Below are positions 36,601-50,100 of a stretch of 64,000 nucleotides of DNA, one piece after another. Under the pieces are notes generated by a model. The model was not told the origin of the DNA and did not search any database. It saw only the letters and a program-made list of their open reading frames with translations. How positions within the stretch are numbered: the stretch's first letter is position 1; every line of letters starts with the position of its first letter. The DNA comes from Oxyruncus cristatus. Taxonomy: Eukaryota; Chordata; Aves; Passeriformes; Cotingidae. Made by a program: the position numbers and the translations under genes. The stretch spans positions 6,184-70,183 of the forward strand of contig VXAY01004335.1 of NCBI GenBank assembly GCA_013399855.1. The letters run 5' to 3'.

Positions 36601-38408
36601 ATAAATATTCCCAGTAGTAAATAACACAGACCTACAGCACATCTGCAAAATCCAGTTATGTTTTCTCTCTCACAGTCTATCTGCTTGTGTTTAGGTGTGT
36701 GCTGCCAACATACTGTCCACAAACACTCGGTGAGAACAAAATTTTTATCAATAAACCCATCTGACATCATGATTTAAACTGACTGGACCCAGGTATTTTG
36801 AGGTTAGAGGTTCTTAATTAATGTCATGAGCAACAGAGTTCAGGAACTTCAACAATTTAAATCTTCAGAAACATTCCACCAATATTTTACCACCATAAAT
36901 AAAAGTAGTTGAAACCTTTAATAGCATTGCCAGGTTTTTCAGGTATATCTGAAAGCAACTAAAGCCATGAATCACTTCAGCACTCAGAGGGCTCTCTGTT
37001 TCCTAAATCCTGGCTATAATATACTGCCCATGAGTCTAACTCACGTGGCTTTAAATTCATGATTTTGTAGCAACCTAATAGTTTACAAGCGGAGAAGGAC
37101 ACAACTACATCTAATGGGAACTTCTATGACTGTTGCTGTAGAACTTCATACATTTATTGCTCTCTATGCAAACTACTCATGTTTAACTATATGTATGGCT
37201 ATCTACTACATGTTAGAAGATATCAAGTGTTGGAAACTCGGCACCTTTCCTAGACATTGCATTTAGGTAGTGTTTTTTTCATTAATTTATCACTGATTGT
37301 TTAAAACCAAAAATGTTTCATTGAAATTTAAAGCAGTGCAGCTTTATTTGTCAGAAGCTTCCAGCTATGACTTTCTCTGAGATGACAGACTTCCATTTTA
37401 GACTTTTTTTATGCCTAAGAAGAACATACAAAATATATGTACAATGTAATATGTTTTTTGTTTTAATAAGAGAAAGATCATCTCTTCTCACTCAGAGGCA
37501 TTTTTTTGTCCAGTTTCTATATCACTTTCGCTGCTCCTCTAAACTTTCCTCCTTTTTCAACTGTTGGCACCAAAGTTGAAGGAACTTTTATAGTGTCAGT
37601 CTTGACAATGTCACACATAGAGAAACACCTCTATACTGGCAAATGATTCTCTATTAAAATCCAATGTTGCCTATGAAGCTTTTTCCCCCCTTTCAATGCA
37701 AAAGAAAAGGAATACAATCTGTAAAAAATAGGGAGTTTGTTAGTTGGTGTAAGTGAAATAATAATAAATATTATGGCTCATCTTTGGCCTAAAAAAGAGC
37801 ACTTGTGGTAATAGACATTGTCCTGCTAGCCTAAAATGCATGTAGATAACATGCCAATGTTGTTGTGACACTAGGTGTATCAAAACATGTCTGATTAGCT
37901 TACAGAAACTTAACAGTCATGGTAATGTTGTCAGTGCCACTGTACTGTGTATTTATCAGCGCTTAGGTCACCCCCAAAATAAGGGAAGGTGCCTGACCAT
38001 GGCTTTTGTATGAATATATTAATATAATATTTAAAAGACAACATTTTGATTAGTGTTTCTTTGGAGCTTTTACTCTAAGACAAGATCTATTATATCTGTC
38101 ACTTATATTGCTGCCAAACCATGAACATGTGAAAAGAAATTACTGTTAGGTTTTGTTCTAATGAAAGAACTTCTCCAGATTTCAGCAGTATGTGACAGTA
38201 ATTCACATCTTGTCTTGTTTCTGCTGTACAAATGTTCAACACCCCAGAAATAACTTCAAATATCTGACTACTGATAGGGACAAGCTTATAAAAGGAATAT
38301 GTGTCTAACTGGTGTGCCTCTACCTGACAGTCAACACCAAGGATTTCATTAGCCTGATTTATCTCAGCCTCCCACAGACAGTTCATGTTGAATTATTTTA
38401 GTTATAGG

Positions 38409-38520
38409 ATCATTGAATCATAGAATCATTTGGGTTGGACGGGATCTTAAAGATCATCTAGTTCCAACCCAATACCTTCCATTGAACAAGGTTGCTCAAA
38501 ACTCATCTAACCTGGCCTTG
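38409..38520 (-). mobile_element. CR1 3' end, antisense, short
   Basis: The plus strand starts ATCATTGAATCATAGAATCA and continues through TTGGGTTGGACGGGATCTTA, AGATCATCTAGTTCCAACCC and GGTTGCTCAAAACTCATC to CCTGGCCTTG. This is the reverse complement of the last ~110 bp of a CR1. It is 5'-truncated and non-coding. Confidence 0.93.
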
Positions 38521-41500
38521 TTATGCTATGAAATCAAGATTTTTTTTTTTTTCTACAGTTGTAATTTTCTAGAATGCAGTTGCAAATGCTAGAGATATAG
38601 ATTTTTTTCAGGGTCTCTGAGACTTTGTTTCTTTGACTACATTAAGGCTCATTTAATGACCGGGTCTGATGTAGTCAACAATTTCAATTTCTTGGAAAGA
38701 ACACCTAGCCACCAATATTTGACACTGTATAAATCCATATGTCATTTGAAAAGCAGTGATTTGGTATTTATTTCCAGATCACTGAGAATAACATTGAACA
38801 AGGTCAGGTCTAATATTAACGACTGCAAAACAGTGCTAGCAACATCCCTCTTCAGAGACGGTTCCCCTTCAATAACTAGCATGAGAACAGTTAGTAAGCC
38901 AGTGTTTAATCTATTTAACATGAGCTTTATTGATGTAATGGAAAGTTCATTTTACATTGGAGAGTCTCTGATAAAAAGACAAACTCCTTATGAAGTCTTA
39001 AGTATCCCATATCCATACATCAAGCAGGAAAACACCGGCAAACTGGTAGAACTCCAATCCTTTAATAAGAGAATACCCCAGGATTATCACTTTTCAGCAG
39101 AAGTGACAATCAATACTTAGTGCAAAAAATGTGTAAATATGCATTCATGTTGAGCTCAGTTTTCAGTAGTATTTGTGACAAAATTCCGTAAGGGATCACT
39201 GTGATGCAATTATCATTTATAAATAAAGTTTTATAAATCTTCTCAGGATGAAAAAAGAATCTGCCAGAGCAAAGTCATCACAACTTTTCCCCTGGTTGCA
39301 TGTGTTAGTTATGTGTGAAAATAAAAGTATATAAAAAAAAATAAAATCAGACATTAGAAATTAATTTGAGAAACCTAAATCTCACAAATTGTTGCAGACT
39401 TTAGTAGGAAAATCTGACCTTCCTTGCAAAGTCAGGTTTCTAAATCTTCATTAGGGTTTTCTACGTTGGGTGTTTTTCCCCCTGCAGTGGTTAGAGTCAA
39501 ACAACATAAAAGATGGTTATCTAGGATAGCTCTTCACTTCCTCCAACTTTTAGGGTGTGACGATTACACATCTGGCTAATCTTTTAAGTACCATCTAAAG
39601 AGAAATACTAAAATGAATCAGCTTCTGAATCTCTTTAACTCACGAGAGGCACATATGTGAGTAATGTTAAAGTCTGAGGAGGTAGCTCCTACCCCTAGCA
39701 TTCATTTACTACAACTTCTTCTAAAGTGCTCCAGAGAGCTTCTCAAAAGCAGATTGAGTATTATTGTTTCGTATTATGTTATAATGCTTATCAGAAAGAG
39801 CCATCAGTCATAAGCCAGGTGACAAGGTGGAGTATGTAGAGACGCATACATCTTGAGAAAGAATTATACAGTCTAGATAAAAGATCATTTCTATCCTCTC
39901 AGGTCTCCAGCTGCAGAATTAGAGTTACAATTCAGTACTTAAACCAAAGAATGCATAGATTAAATACAATAGTTAAAAAAAAAAAAAAAAGACAGTTTCC
40001 CAAGTGAACATTTTGCACCTACAATGAATAGCAGCTGTGTCACTGAATGCTACCAGATTGTATGCAGGTAAAACATGTGCATTTGCTGTGAGGTAGCATG
40101 ATAATGAATTTTATTTCCAGAAAGACTGAAGATCAAAGGGAGACAGACTGGTCTAGTGAGCTTGGGTGGTGGAGCTGTCATTTGAAAGACATTTTCTGTT
40201 CACATCTATTACCACAGAAAAGCAGAGACTGTCTTGGAATTGCAGCTTCTGAAAAAGAAAAATGTAAAGTTGCATTTCTGCACCACTTCTTTTCCATCCT
40301 GATTCTGTTGTGCTATCCTTAGGACACTCACTAGTTTGCTTCTATCCATGGATTAGCACTTTAACCTGGCAAAAATGGAGAAACAAATTTCACTGTGTTT
40401 CAGCTTCCAGCATGGGGGGAGAATATGAGCATTTGAACTAGGAAAAAGCAAGTGACTGACTACGAGCATAAGTAACTCTTGTGTCAAGGCTTTGACAAGT
40501 CGTTTGTTGGAAAAACTATTTTACTGATTTCAGTCTACACTTAATAGATGTACCATCCACGGATGTGTCAGCTCCCTTGCAGCCTACCAATTAATGGTGG
40601 CAGTCACTAGTGGTAAAAGTAGCTCTTTTAATCTTATTAAAAAAAGGTGGCATACAATATAATTTCCTTTGTGGGAATGTCTGCATGCATTTTATCTACT
40701 AAAAAAGAACAACACCACCCTTGAACAAGCTAGACAAAAACCTGCCAGCCTCCTTGTGCCTTTTGACTAGATATTTTGGCTTTCTAATAGAGTTCACAGT
40801 TTTTAAATCTGATCAATAGAAGAGCAGTTTAGGTGTTTGTGCCCCTCCTAATAACACTTTTATACAACCAGGCGTTTAAAGTTAATTTTGCCCTGATAAC
40901 CTGTAAAATATTTCACATGAAAGTCAGAGATCCTTAAATAGGATGCTTCAGTCTCTTAGACAGAGGTTTTTTCTTATCCTTCTTGATTTTTAATTACATT
41001 CACGAAAACCAGACATTAGGGTTTAGCTTTGATCTAGAATTTGGACACCTACCAGACTTGCATCGTTGCTAGAAAAACCTATGCTTCAATCCCAGTTAAC
41101 CCTCTCAATATGACTCTACCAGTATGTGGATTGGCTTAGATTTTGATTTTTCTCAGTTCCTTGGACACCACACCTACAATAAGAATCTTGGAATAGAAAT
41201 GCTCCAATTCACCTCTGAGATGAACTTTTACCGAAAAAAATAGCATATTGTGCCAGCAATTGCATTCAAAACTTCAGTGAGTAGATCACACCCTTGGTCT
41301 AACTTGCAAGCATTTATTTTTCTTGTTCAGGCTGATGTTCAAGAGACTTGACACCTCAGTTCTTAGAGATGTTCAACTGGACAAGACCGAGTAACCTTGT
41401 CAAAATACTCTGAGCTGGGGATAGGACCAAGTGGTCTGTGACCTTAAGTAGTCTATAATTACTGAGTTATTTGAAGGATACTTTGACAACTAAAATCTAG

Positions 41501-41922
41501 CAATCAAATAGATGTAGTGATTGGTATAATATTTCTTTGAGGTTCTGGGTTTTTTTATTTTTTTTTTTTTTTAAGTGAAATTATCCTTTTATTGAGGTCA
41601 ATTAACTTTTTAACCAGACTTTACAGTAATGGCTATAACCACACAGAATCATCTGCTCAGCCTCAGTCACTTCTGAAAAGTTGGATCACACATTTGACCC
41701 AAACCTTCCCTAGTGTTTTAAGCTAACATTAGAAGGATGTAAATATTCACTTATCCTCAGAGACATACTAAACTCAGAGTAATTACAAAAATTTTTTCAA
41801 GGTTAAAAAAAAGAGTATTTTACATTTCTGTGTAAAGAATGCTCATAATAATGGATTAATTATAAACTACAGTTAAAGAGATGGAATCCAGTGCTTGATA
41901 AACACCTATTCAGGTTTTTTAG
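38521..41922. other. AT-rich DNA; longest unexplained ORF of the window
   Basis: A 154-codon plus-strand frame (38656-39120) starts 136 bp after the CR1 tail. Its translation has no recognised domain, signal peptide or membrane segment. In AT-rich DNA of this length one such frame is expected about as often as not, so it is not called as a gene. An A(17) run lies at 39975-39991. Nothing else is recognised. Confidence 0.5.
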
Positions 41923-42240
41923 AGTCATAAAATATCATAGTTGGAGACACCCACACTTCCTCTGAACACATACAGTACAAACTGATGCACAGAAATGAAA
42001 AAATATCATAGTTGGAAGAGACCCACAAGGATCATCAGGTCCAACTCCTAGCCCTGCACAGGACAACCCCAAGAATCCCACCATTCAAGAATCACACTGT
42101 GTGCCTGAGAACATTGTCCAAATGCTTGTTGAGCTCCAGCTGGCTTAGTGTTGTGGCCACTTCCCTGGGAAGCCTTTTCCAGTTCCCCCAGGGTGTGAAG
42201 AATCTCTACCTAATATACTAAACCAAACCCTCCCCTGACA
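41923..42240 (-). mobile_element. CR1 3' end, antisense, disrupted by a 46-bp insert
   Basis: From 42000 to 42240 the plus strand is the reverse complement of a CR1 3' region (AGAGACCCACAAGGATCATC, GCACAGGACAACCCCAAGAA, GGCCACTTCCCTGGGAAGCC, ending near CCTCCCCTGACA). Its outermost motif, AAATATCATAGTTGGA, is present twice: at 42000-42015 and again, followed by GACACCCAC, at 41930-41953. Between the two copies lies a 46-bp segment, 41955-42000, which is not CR1. The CR1 tail thus appears partly duplicated around foreign sequence. Confidence 0.85.
41955..42000 (+). repeat. 46-bp segment duplicated from/to 44082-44127
   Basis: The segment begins ACTTCCTCTGAACACATAC and ends GATGCACAGAAATGAAA. 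It matches 44082-44127 at 43 of 46 positions, with no gaps, in the same orientation and 2127 bp away. This copy is enclosed by duplicated CR1 tail sequence. Confidence 0.92.
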
Positions 42241-43372
42241 TAGGGAAGTTATAGAGTTTATATGCCATTTATAGAGTTTTTTCCATAAAGAAGGATCTGA
42301 ATATAGACACTGCTGAGAGACCTGATTTTAATTTTTACATTTAAGCAGCTATTTTGATCAGTGTTGAATCACCATGCAACTTAGGATAATTGAAATCACT
42401 CACTCTGTGTTCTGTTTCTCTTCAAAGTGACAGTAATGTTACTTCATGGGAGAGCAAATTTCATGTTTGCAGTTCAGTGAGAAAAGGTAGCAAGGTTCCA
42501 GCTGAGGGAGAAATATTTGTATTCTATTAGGGAGCCATGACTTCACTGAATGAAGATTAAGATATTCTTAAACAAGTCAAGAATGGGTAATGAACTTTTT
42601 TTAAAATTCCGCATTCTTTCACAAGCAGCTGAGGAGTCTCATTTGCTACCCATGGTGAGTAGAAGCAACTGAGCACCTTCTCAGGGCTCTTCTGTAAGGG
42701 AGCTTATGAGACAGACAGTGGGCTGCTGGTTTGGCTTTCTCTATAGCAATCCTGCATTGCAGAAGTACAGCTGAAAATATCAAGGTATTGCTCTGATCAC
42801 TGGTCCTCTACATGAGGAAACAATAATGACAGTGGAAATGGGCCTTCCAAACTACCTGAAGAATGTATGGGTCTTTGCCATAATCCAGAGAGATAAATCA
42901 TCATGTCCAGGGAGATTCAGAACATACCAATTCATTTATAGGCACAGACACTTTTGATCAAGATTCATACATTAAAATCTGGTTTACTAAAAGAAAGGCA
43001 GAGGAGGGAAAAGAGAATAAAATGTGAATCAGCTTAAGCTTTTTGGCCATACTAATTATTTTTGGGGTTTACAAGAACACATTTGCATCTCCCAAAGCAT
43101 TTTCCATTATGTCAGTGTATAATGAAAGTGACAGAAATTTATAGACAGAGCTTTTCAGATTTGTGATTATTTTAATGAATCTGAAAAATGAAAAAAATCA
43201 CATTTCCCTTAAATTTATTATAAACATAATACTGTCTTCATAAATTAAAAAAAAAGTAGACATGTAGTGATAACAGTGATAAGTTTCATGAACTGCTTGG
43301 TGTATCTTCCCAGAGGGTGACATTCTCTTGAATACAAAGAAGAGAAAGATAATATTATTTGCTTTTAGTTCA

Positions 43373-43640
43373 ATGTATATGTAATATAAATAATAGATAT
43401 ATACATATTTATAAAGATATACAATATATGCTTATGTTTTATACACATATATACTCATGTACATATGTATTTACATATATAACAATACAAAATAACTTAT
43501 AATAACATATTACAAAATATTATTTATATTTTAATTAATACATAATGTGGAACAGAAATTTATAGAAGAAATATAAAATATTTTATACATATATAACACA
43601 TATATATATGTATATATATATATATATGGTATATATATTG
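43373..43640. repeat. TA-rich low-complexity block with (TA)n
   Basis: About 270 bp of TATATA, TACATA and AATATA words ends in an almost pure (TA)n array with one CATATATATATATG palindromic core near 43599-43640. It may form unusual structure and be unstable in length. Confidence 0.9.
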
Positions 43641-44081
43641 GAAGTCTGCAATTCCTTTTCATGATCCCCAAAACCAGTGGAGGTCAAAGAAGGAAACTGC
43701 AGGTAATGGTAATCCCCAGGAGATCAAGGTCTGTAAGCTACAACCTCCTTGTGAAAATCTGTTATTCCAGGGAGCTTACTCCCATGCCGGCTAAAGCCAG
43801 TTCACACTGAAGAGTGTACTGTGTGTGGAAATGGACAGGAGAGCGTTGGGCTACAGCTTTCCTCTGAAGAGCAACAGTGTTCCAATTATCTCAAAATATT
43901 TTGAGAATGCCTCAATAAGTAATAAGAAAATAAAGCCAAAGACAATGAGATATTGGAAACGTTCTTTGCGGGTTTTTTTACAGATACCAAAGTTTTAGAG
44001 GAAATTGGAAATTCAGAGAACAAGATTGTTTTTACCTATTCTTTTTTTTTTTTTAACTGCACTTGTTGTGACCTTGAACAT

Positions 44082-44127
44082 ACTTCCTCTGAACACATAC
44101 GATATAAACTGATGCACAGAAATGAAA
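44082..44127 (+). repeat. Second copy of the 46-bp segment
   Basis: This matches 41955-42000 with three substitutions clustered at 44101-44105. It lies in ordinary unique-looking sequence with no CR1 near it, so it is the more likely original locus. Confidence 0.9.
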
Positions 44128-47100
44128 CAATTAAACACCAGATTTTGAATGTGATATTTCTATATGTCTAGGGCAGGTGGGATATCATAAAAATATGCTC
44201 CATGATGGATGAATCCTTCTAATGGCTGCAGAAGCCATCTGACCACTTCCATGAAGAACCACTACCTTCAATTCCAAACGCTCCTGACATTCTATATATC
44301 TCATATTTTCTCAACTTTACATACTGTGAACAACTTTATTGACTTTACAGAGCTACTCCCAGTGCATAAAGAGAGGCACGTGCACAAAATCTTGGCAGGA
44401 TTTGGGTTTAAGACACTTAGTTTTCATTGTGCTCTGTAGCAGACATGGAGTAGCTAACATGACTTTTTGCTGAAAGTATGCACCCTAATGACTGCAAAAC
44501 GTGATTTAACTGTTGCAGAAATCTTGAAAATACATTGGAGGAGTGAGAACAGCAGATTTCTCATTTGCATACCATATAAGTTCTTCAGTGGGTAGTTACT
44601 GATGGCTTTTTGCTGCTCTACTTGCCTTTTCAATATGTAAAGCATTGAATACCTGTGAGCTGGCATTTCCTACTTTAATTGGCACATGTATAGACTGTTT
44701 CTCTCTAGCAGTTCCAGAAGATTGTTATGGGTCTAAGCTGAGTAAAATGGGTGTAGACATATAAGGGAATGCAGAAATTTCTAGCACCATCTATTGGTAA
44801 AAAATGTAAAAAATTAAAACTATTTTCACAAAATATGCATGTACTCAAATTAGAGACTGATTGAATAAATGAGTGCTCTTGTTTTAATTATTTTAAATGC
44901 CATTAAAATATATGTAAATATATCTTTTTATAACCAGACATTTCGTCTAGGGTTTGCATCTTATTGAAGGCACTTGTGAGTTTAAAAATGTTCACTGTTT
45001 TGTATAAAGTTCTGATTAGTCTCTAAAAACAGCTGTCTTTCCCTTTCCTGGGAAAGGCTAACCAAGCTGGGACACTGGTTGGGATCTTGGCTTGTAACAT
45101 AGGTTTAAAAAAGTAATTAAATTACAGTGTTACTCTACAGAGAGCTTATTGGACCTGACTAATATTTATATTTTATTATTCAAATATTTTCATTTTCTTC
45201 AAGAAAGGCAACAACAGTCATCAAACGTGGAAGTAGTTCACTACGTGTAGGAACCAAGGAAAGAATTTTTGAGGCATAGTGGGCCTTTAAGTTGAAGAAA
45301 TCATTGTCACAACATAACTATCTAACCCATACATGAATGAACTCCTACTGTTTTCACACATTGACTCAACTGCTGCAGTAATAGAACTGAATGAAGGACT
45401 GAACAAGCTTGACAGGTAAGACACATGTTGATCTGCTCTTGATATGATGGTATACTGACTTCTATATGATCTCTGAGAAAGGCAGAGACACAAAGCACAA
45501 TGTGTTTCCAATAAGATTTCCGATGGATAAAGCTAAGTTTTGGAAAAAATATCTAAAGACCATTTATACTGCTGTATGTTTGAGCTTTCTTTACATACTG
45601 CTTCCTCTGGTCCATGACCTCAGAAAATTTTATTTTTAGATCAAGTTTGCTCAACAATTTTGGTATGGTAAAAACTGAATAAAATATTCTGCTACAAACA
45701 TGGGAAAACATCCATAGCTGGATTTTTTTATGCTTATGTTCTACTGAACAATATAGAGAGATACAAACTAATGTCTAATGGCGATATTGCAGGGGATTTG
45801 ATGGTAGTGACTCTTCTTTCTGATATATGGTCTACCTCGGCATGAATGATTCTGCATTTCCCTCTTTTGACCAGTCTTAAATTCACCTTGTTAAAGTCAC
45901 TTTCAAAAAGCAATTCTTCCCTTGTGGTATTGCCAAAATAACTGGTAGGGCCCCAAGTTGAGGCTAAAGATAATATTTGAATTGTTTTTATGAAGCATTT
46001 AATTATGTTTGAAATTCTGATTGAAGGTCAGGATGCATGGGAGCAGGCTAAGTTTTTAGTATATTGCCAGTTATAGTAATCACCAGGGAAGCCAAGGCAA
46101 GAAGATACTCTAAATCCAAGTATAACAATGAGTGGAATGCATTAATTCTTCACCTTGAACCCAATGAAGCTCAGCAATTCTTTCCTTTCCTCAAGAAAAT
46201 AATTCCGAAGGCTCTAATTTAGGAAGTCTTAGATGAAAAGTTTCAGAAGCTTTTTGCAAGGGGTGACTTTCATAATAGGAAATATCTAAGGGGACTTATG
46301 GGATGTGTTAAGTAAAGGAATAAGGGAGGCCCTGGACAGTGTTTCAGTTCCTGTGCCTCTCTGTGGAGATCCTACAGCTTCCCCCACTGCTGCACAGACT
46401 ATAGCCTGTGGGGACTAGGTCATCTTAAACAGTCTCTGCCTTTACATCCTCATTCACTGCCTCCCACGTTTGCTGCTTCTTTGGCAATGTGGTGACGGGG
46501 ATCATTGGAATGAAGTAGCTTAAGAACTGTCATGGAAACAAAGGGGTTACTTTCATTCTATCACTATCTGAAGGGTGGACTGGCTTAGAGGGTAACCCTG
46601 GAGATAGCTAGCAGATCAGTTAAAGAGGAACAGGGAACAAACACCCAAAGAAAATGTACTCTGCTTTTTCAATTGAAGTTTGTTTCTTGTATAGTCACAT
46701 GATAGTTTATTTTAAAGGCAGAAGACTGGGAGTGTTGTAACTGGACTAAAGTGTTTCTAACATCAAAGAAAGGTAACGGCTGATCTGGGTTCTGGTCTTT
46801 TGCTTTAATCCTACCTGTTTTGTGGTTTATTAGTGAAATAGAACACCCTCCAATGATTTTATTTGTGGATGAAATTCTATTGATCCTCTTCACCTCAGAA
46901 AAATGTGCTTCAGATTCAAACATGTATTTCACCTGTTGGTCTCTGCCGAGGTGAGAGTAATCACAATTGACATGGCAAAACACTCTTGAATTCCCAAGCT
47001 AGGTCTGAAAGTACTAGGACAAGGAGACCCTCATTACCAAGGTCTAGTCCCTAGTACAGCCAAATAGGGTCTGTGAGTACTGTGTTAGTATGGCTAGTGC

Positions 47101-50100
47101 ATTTATTAATGCATAACTTTACATTGTATGCATCCCATGAGACAACCGAAGTCTTTCACTTGCCACAGCCTTGACAGGGTAAATGAGCAACAAGTCCACC
47201 TGTTGAAATTTCAGCTAGTGTAAGTGGAAGGAGGAAGAAATTGGCAATTTCTATGTGATTTCTAACTGGTACTGGCTTCAGAAATCCTGTGTCAAAGCAC
47301 TTAATGCTATACAAATAATGACCCTGTTCCCAGAGGGAGCTTGGGGTCAGCTATCATGTACTTAGGGATCCCTAAGATCAGGAAAAGAAACCTGAATATA
47401 ATGAAGCCTAGCATATGACAGCTTATATTCATTATGGACATATTTGTATTATGTTCCTTTGCAGAAAGCATTATTTTTCAGTTTTCATCACTAAGCTAAC
47501 TTCAGACATGAAGAAAACTGTAGCTAGAGGGGGTCCTCTTTAGAAGACATTTGAAAAATCCTCAAACTAAAAGAAACTATGGAAGATAATGAGTTTTTGA
47601 TCCTGGATCTCAGTAAATCTTTTGGGGACACTTTTTTTCTACCACTGTAATCAAATGAGAATTCTGTTCTCCCTCCTGAGAATCAATAACTCCCTGTTTA
47701 TCTGTGGATAAGACTCAGCAGTTGGGTGCAGTCCTCACTGACCTTTTTTTGCTGCACCATCTTCCCCTCCTCAAAAATCTGTGCAGCTGCATCATTTGCT
47801 AAAAGAATTGTCAACTGAATAAATGAGTTTGAAAAGCTTTTTGTTGCCTCTCAGGTCTTTTTACTGTGCATAAACACTGTCATTGCCCTGTTCTACTTTC
47901 TGTGTTGGCAGGCAAAACAGGCTTTGTATCAAATCTTTTCAATTCAAACTAACTGTTTCCTCTCAGTACTGGAGGATCAAATTTTGTCTTCTTGAAATAA
48001 AAGGTTCAGAGATTAGAAATTTTGATTTTTGAACAGGCAGTGATATTAGTCATGTTTCATAAAATAAGTCTTAATCAGCTTCTTAATCAGCTATATGCAT
48101 CCCAAAATCCAGCTGTAGGCAAAATTCAAAAAGTTTCTCATGGAAAGTCACACAAAAATGCTTTGACCCAGCTGGGGTCAAACTAAATGATTAAGCTTAA
48201 AATAGGAATTAATCTCAATATCAGTCACAAAGAGAAAATTAAATATATAGCAAACAATTTATTATTATTATGTTTCTAATGGGAAGTCATAACTTCTCAA
48301 AGGACATTAATGGATTGTAGAGAGCAAAATCTTCCAAATGCCATGTGGCTGCTTAACTTACCACTCCCCCACCCTTTCCCACCCCCAATCTGTCATGAAA
48401 ACATTGTTTGATTTATTCTGATATGGAACAGGACAAAAAAAAAATCTAGCTTTTACAAAACAATAAATTAGAATTGCACCTAATTCCACTTTTTTCCCCT
48501 TGCTGTAAGTCAGTGTAATAACTAGACATTGCCTTCCTCATGCAACGGAAAACTGAAATTGAACCATTTCATGGTTGCAAAATAATTTCACAATTGCACT
48601 GCTAAATCGCTAGAAAAGATAGAATCAGATCAGTCTTGCACAGTAAGAGAAAAAATATTAATGCAACGTATATACTAGATTAATGAGATGAGCCATGACA
48701 GTAAAGCTTTTCAGTGGGAACTCTATCATGGTTGAAGAAACTCTCTCATCTTATTTTCAGGCTGTTATCCATTTGCAGACTGTTGCCTTATGGAGTGAAA
48801 TTCATCAGGCTGTCCCTGCATCCAAAAGGTAGACTATTTAGTGTAAGGAATGCTTGGCAATATTCTCTTTTATTGTTTGTAAGAAGGCAGATATTTCTTC
48901 TGGTGTTCACATATTTCAGTCTTTCCCTCCTCATGTGTGTGCTCTCTCTCTCTTTTTTTTTTTCTTGTTGATAATTCAGAAATTATTTTGTTTTTAACAG
49001 AACAGAAAACATACTGTTTTCCCAGAGCACAAGTTATGCTTGGCTATGTTACATGCAAACAAAAGAGGAAATGAGGAATTAAGGACATAAAGTATATTAT
49101 TTTTCAGACTGATATAAGCGACTGATCCTGTAGTGACTCTGCATGCAGAATATTCATTAAGAGCAAAGCAATACCGAATGTCTGTATAAATGTCCACCCT
49201 GTTGGAATAAATATAGCTGGCATATAAACCTGAATGGACTGTTGATCTGGCTGTCATTTCTAGATGACCTTGATCTTAAATCTGCTCCCTTCTGTGGCTA
49301 CTGCTGTGCCTGACATTTTCCATAATGACACTAGGTAAAGATCTATTGTTTCTCCAGAGCAAGTAGGCTTCATCAACAACAAGGAATAGCTTCACTTGAG
49401 GTGACTTTCAAGCTCAAGGTACACACCAGTTTAACAGACTGGGACATAAATCAGCTTGTTTTGCTCATCAAGTCTCTGCAAAAGTGGCAAGGAGGAAAGA
49501 AGGACATTTCCTTAACACCTTCTTACCTTTCTTTTTCCAGTCTCTGACGTGGCTGGTGTGATGGCCCCACTGCCCTACTGTGGGAGTGTGCTTATCCTAG
49601 GGGCTATCATGTTTCCACACAACTTCCTAGAAGGACCACTGGAAAAACAGAAGTGTCCAGGGGAGAATTGTAAAGAAACTTGTCATGAGAGCTCTGGGAA
49701 ACACCTTGCAGAAAGAGAATGTTCTGGACCATGTCTTGGTGAAAGCAATACTGAGATGTCTTTAAATAACATTGCATTTTTACTGGAGTATAAAAAAGGA
49801 TAATAAAAGACTATAAAATAGATTGGAAAATAAGCTATAGTTGCTTGGACAGTACTCATTTATGAATAATTCTTCATCTCTCACTGTCTTCAAATCAAAA
49901 TAAAATAACATTTGAAGAAGTGTGCTTTGACAAAAATTAAGACAATGACTCACTAGGGAGAACCCGGCTGACATTCCAGCATATGCGCATTTTCTCAGAC
50001 AATAAAGTCTTTATCAGCAACCAGTACACAATCCTCAAACCCCAAACTGCAGCCCCCTGGGACATGATTGCACCCCATTCTTGCTCCCCCTGCAGTTCAC

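Larger units (their letters stand above)
30761..38408. other. AT-rich DNA, no gene recognised
   Basis: The interval holds a perfect hairpin (32155-32191) and a T-rich/A-rich pair (33545-33684), listed separately, a T(17) run at 36461-36477 and a short CA run at 33758-33770. Minus-strand frames at 34184-34489, 34405-34701 and 35633-35911 and plus-strand frames at 33171-33443 show no recognisable domain. I see no supported exon. Confidence 0.5.
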
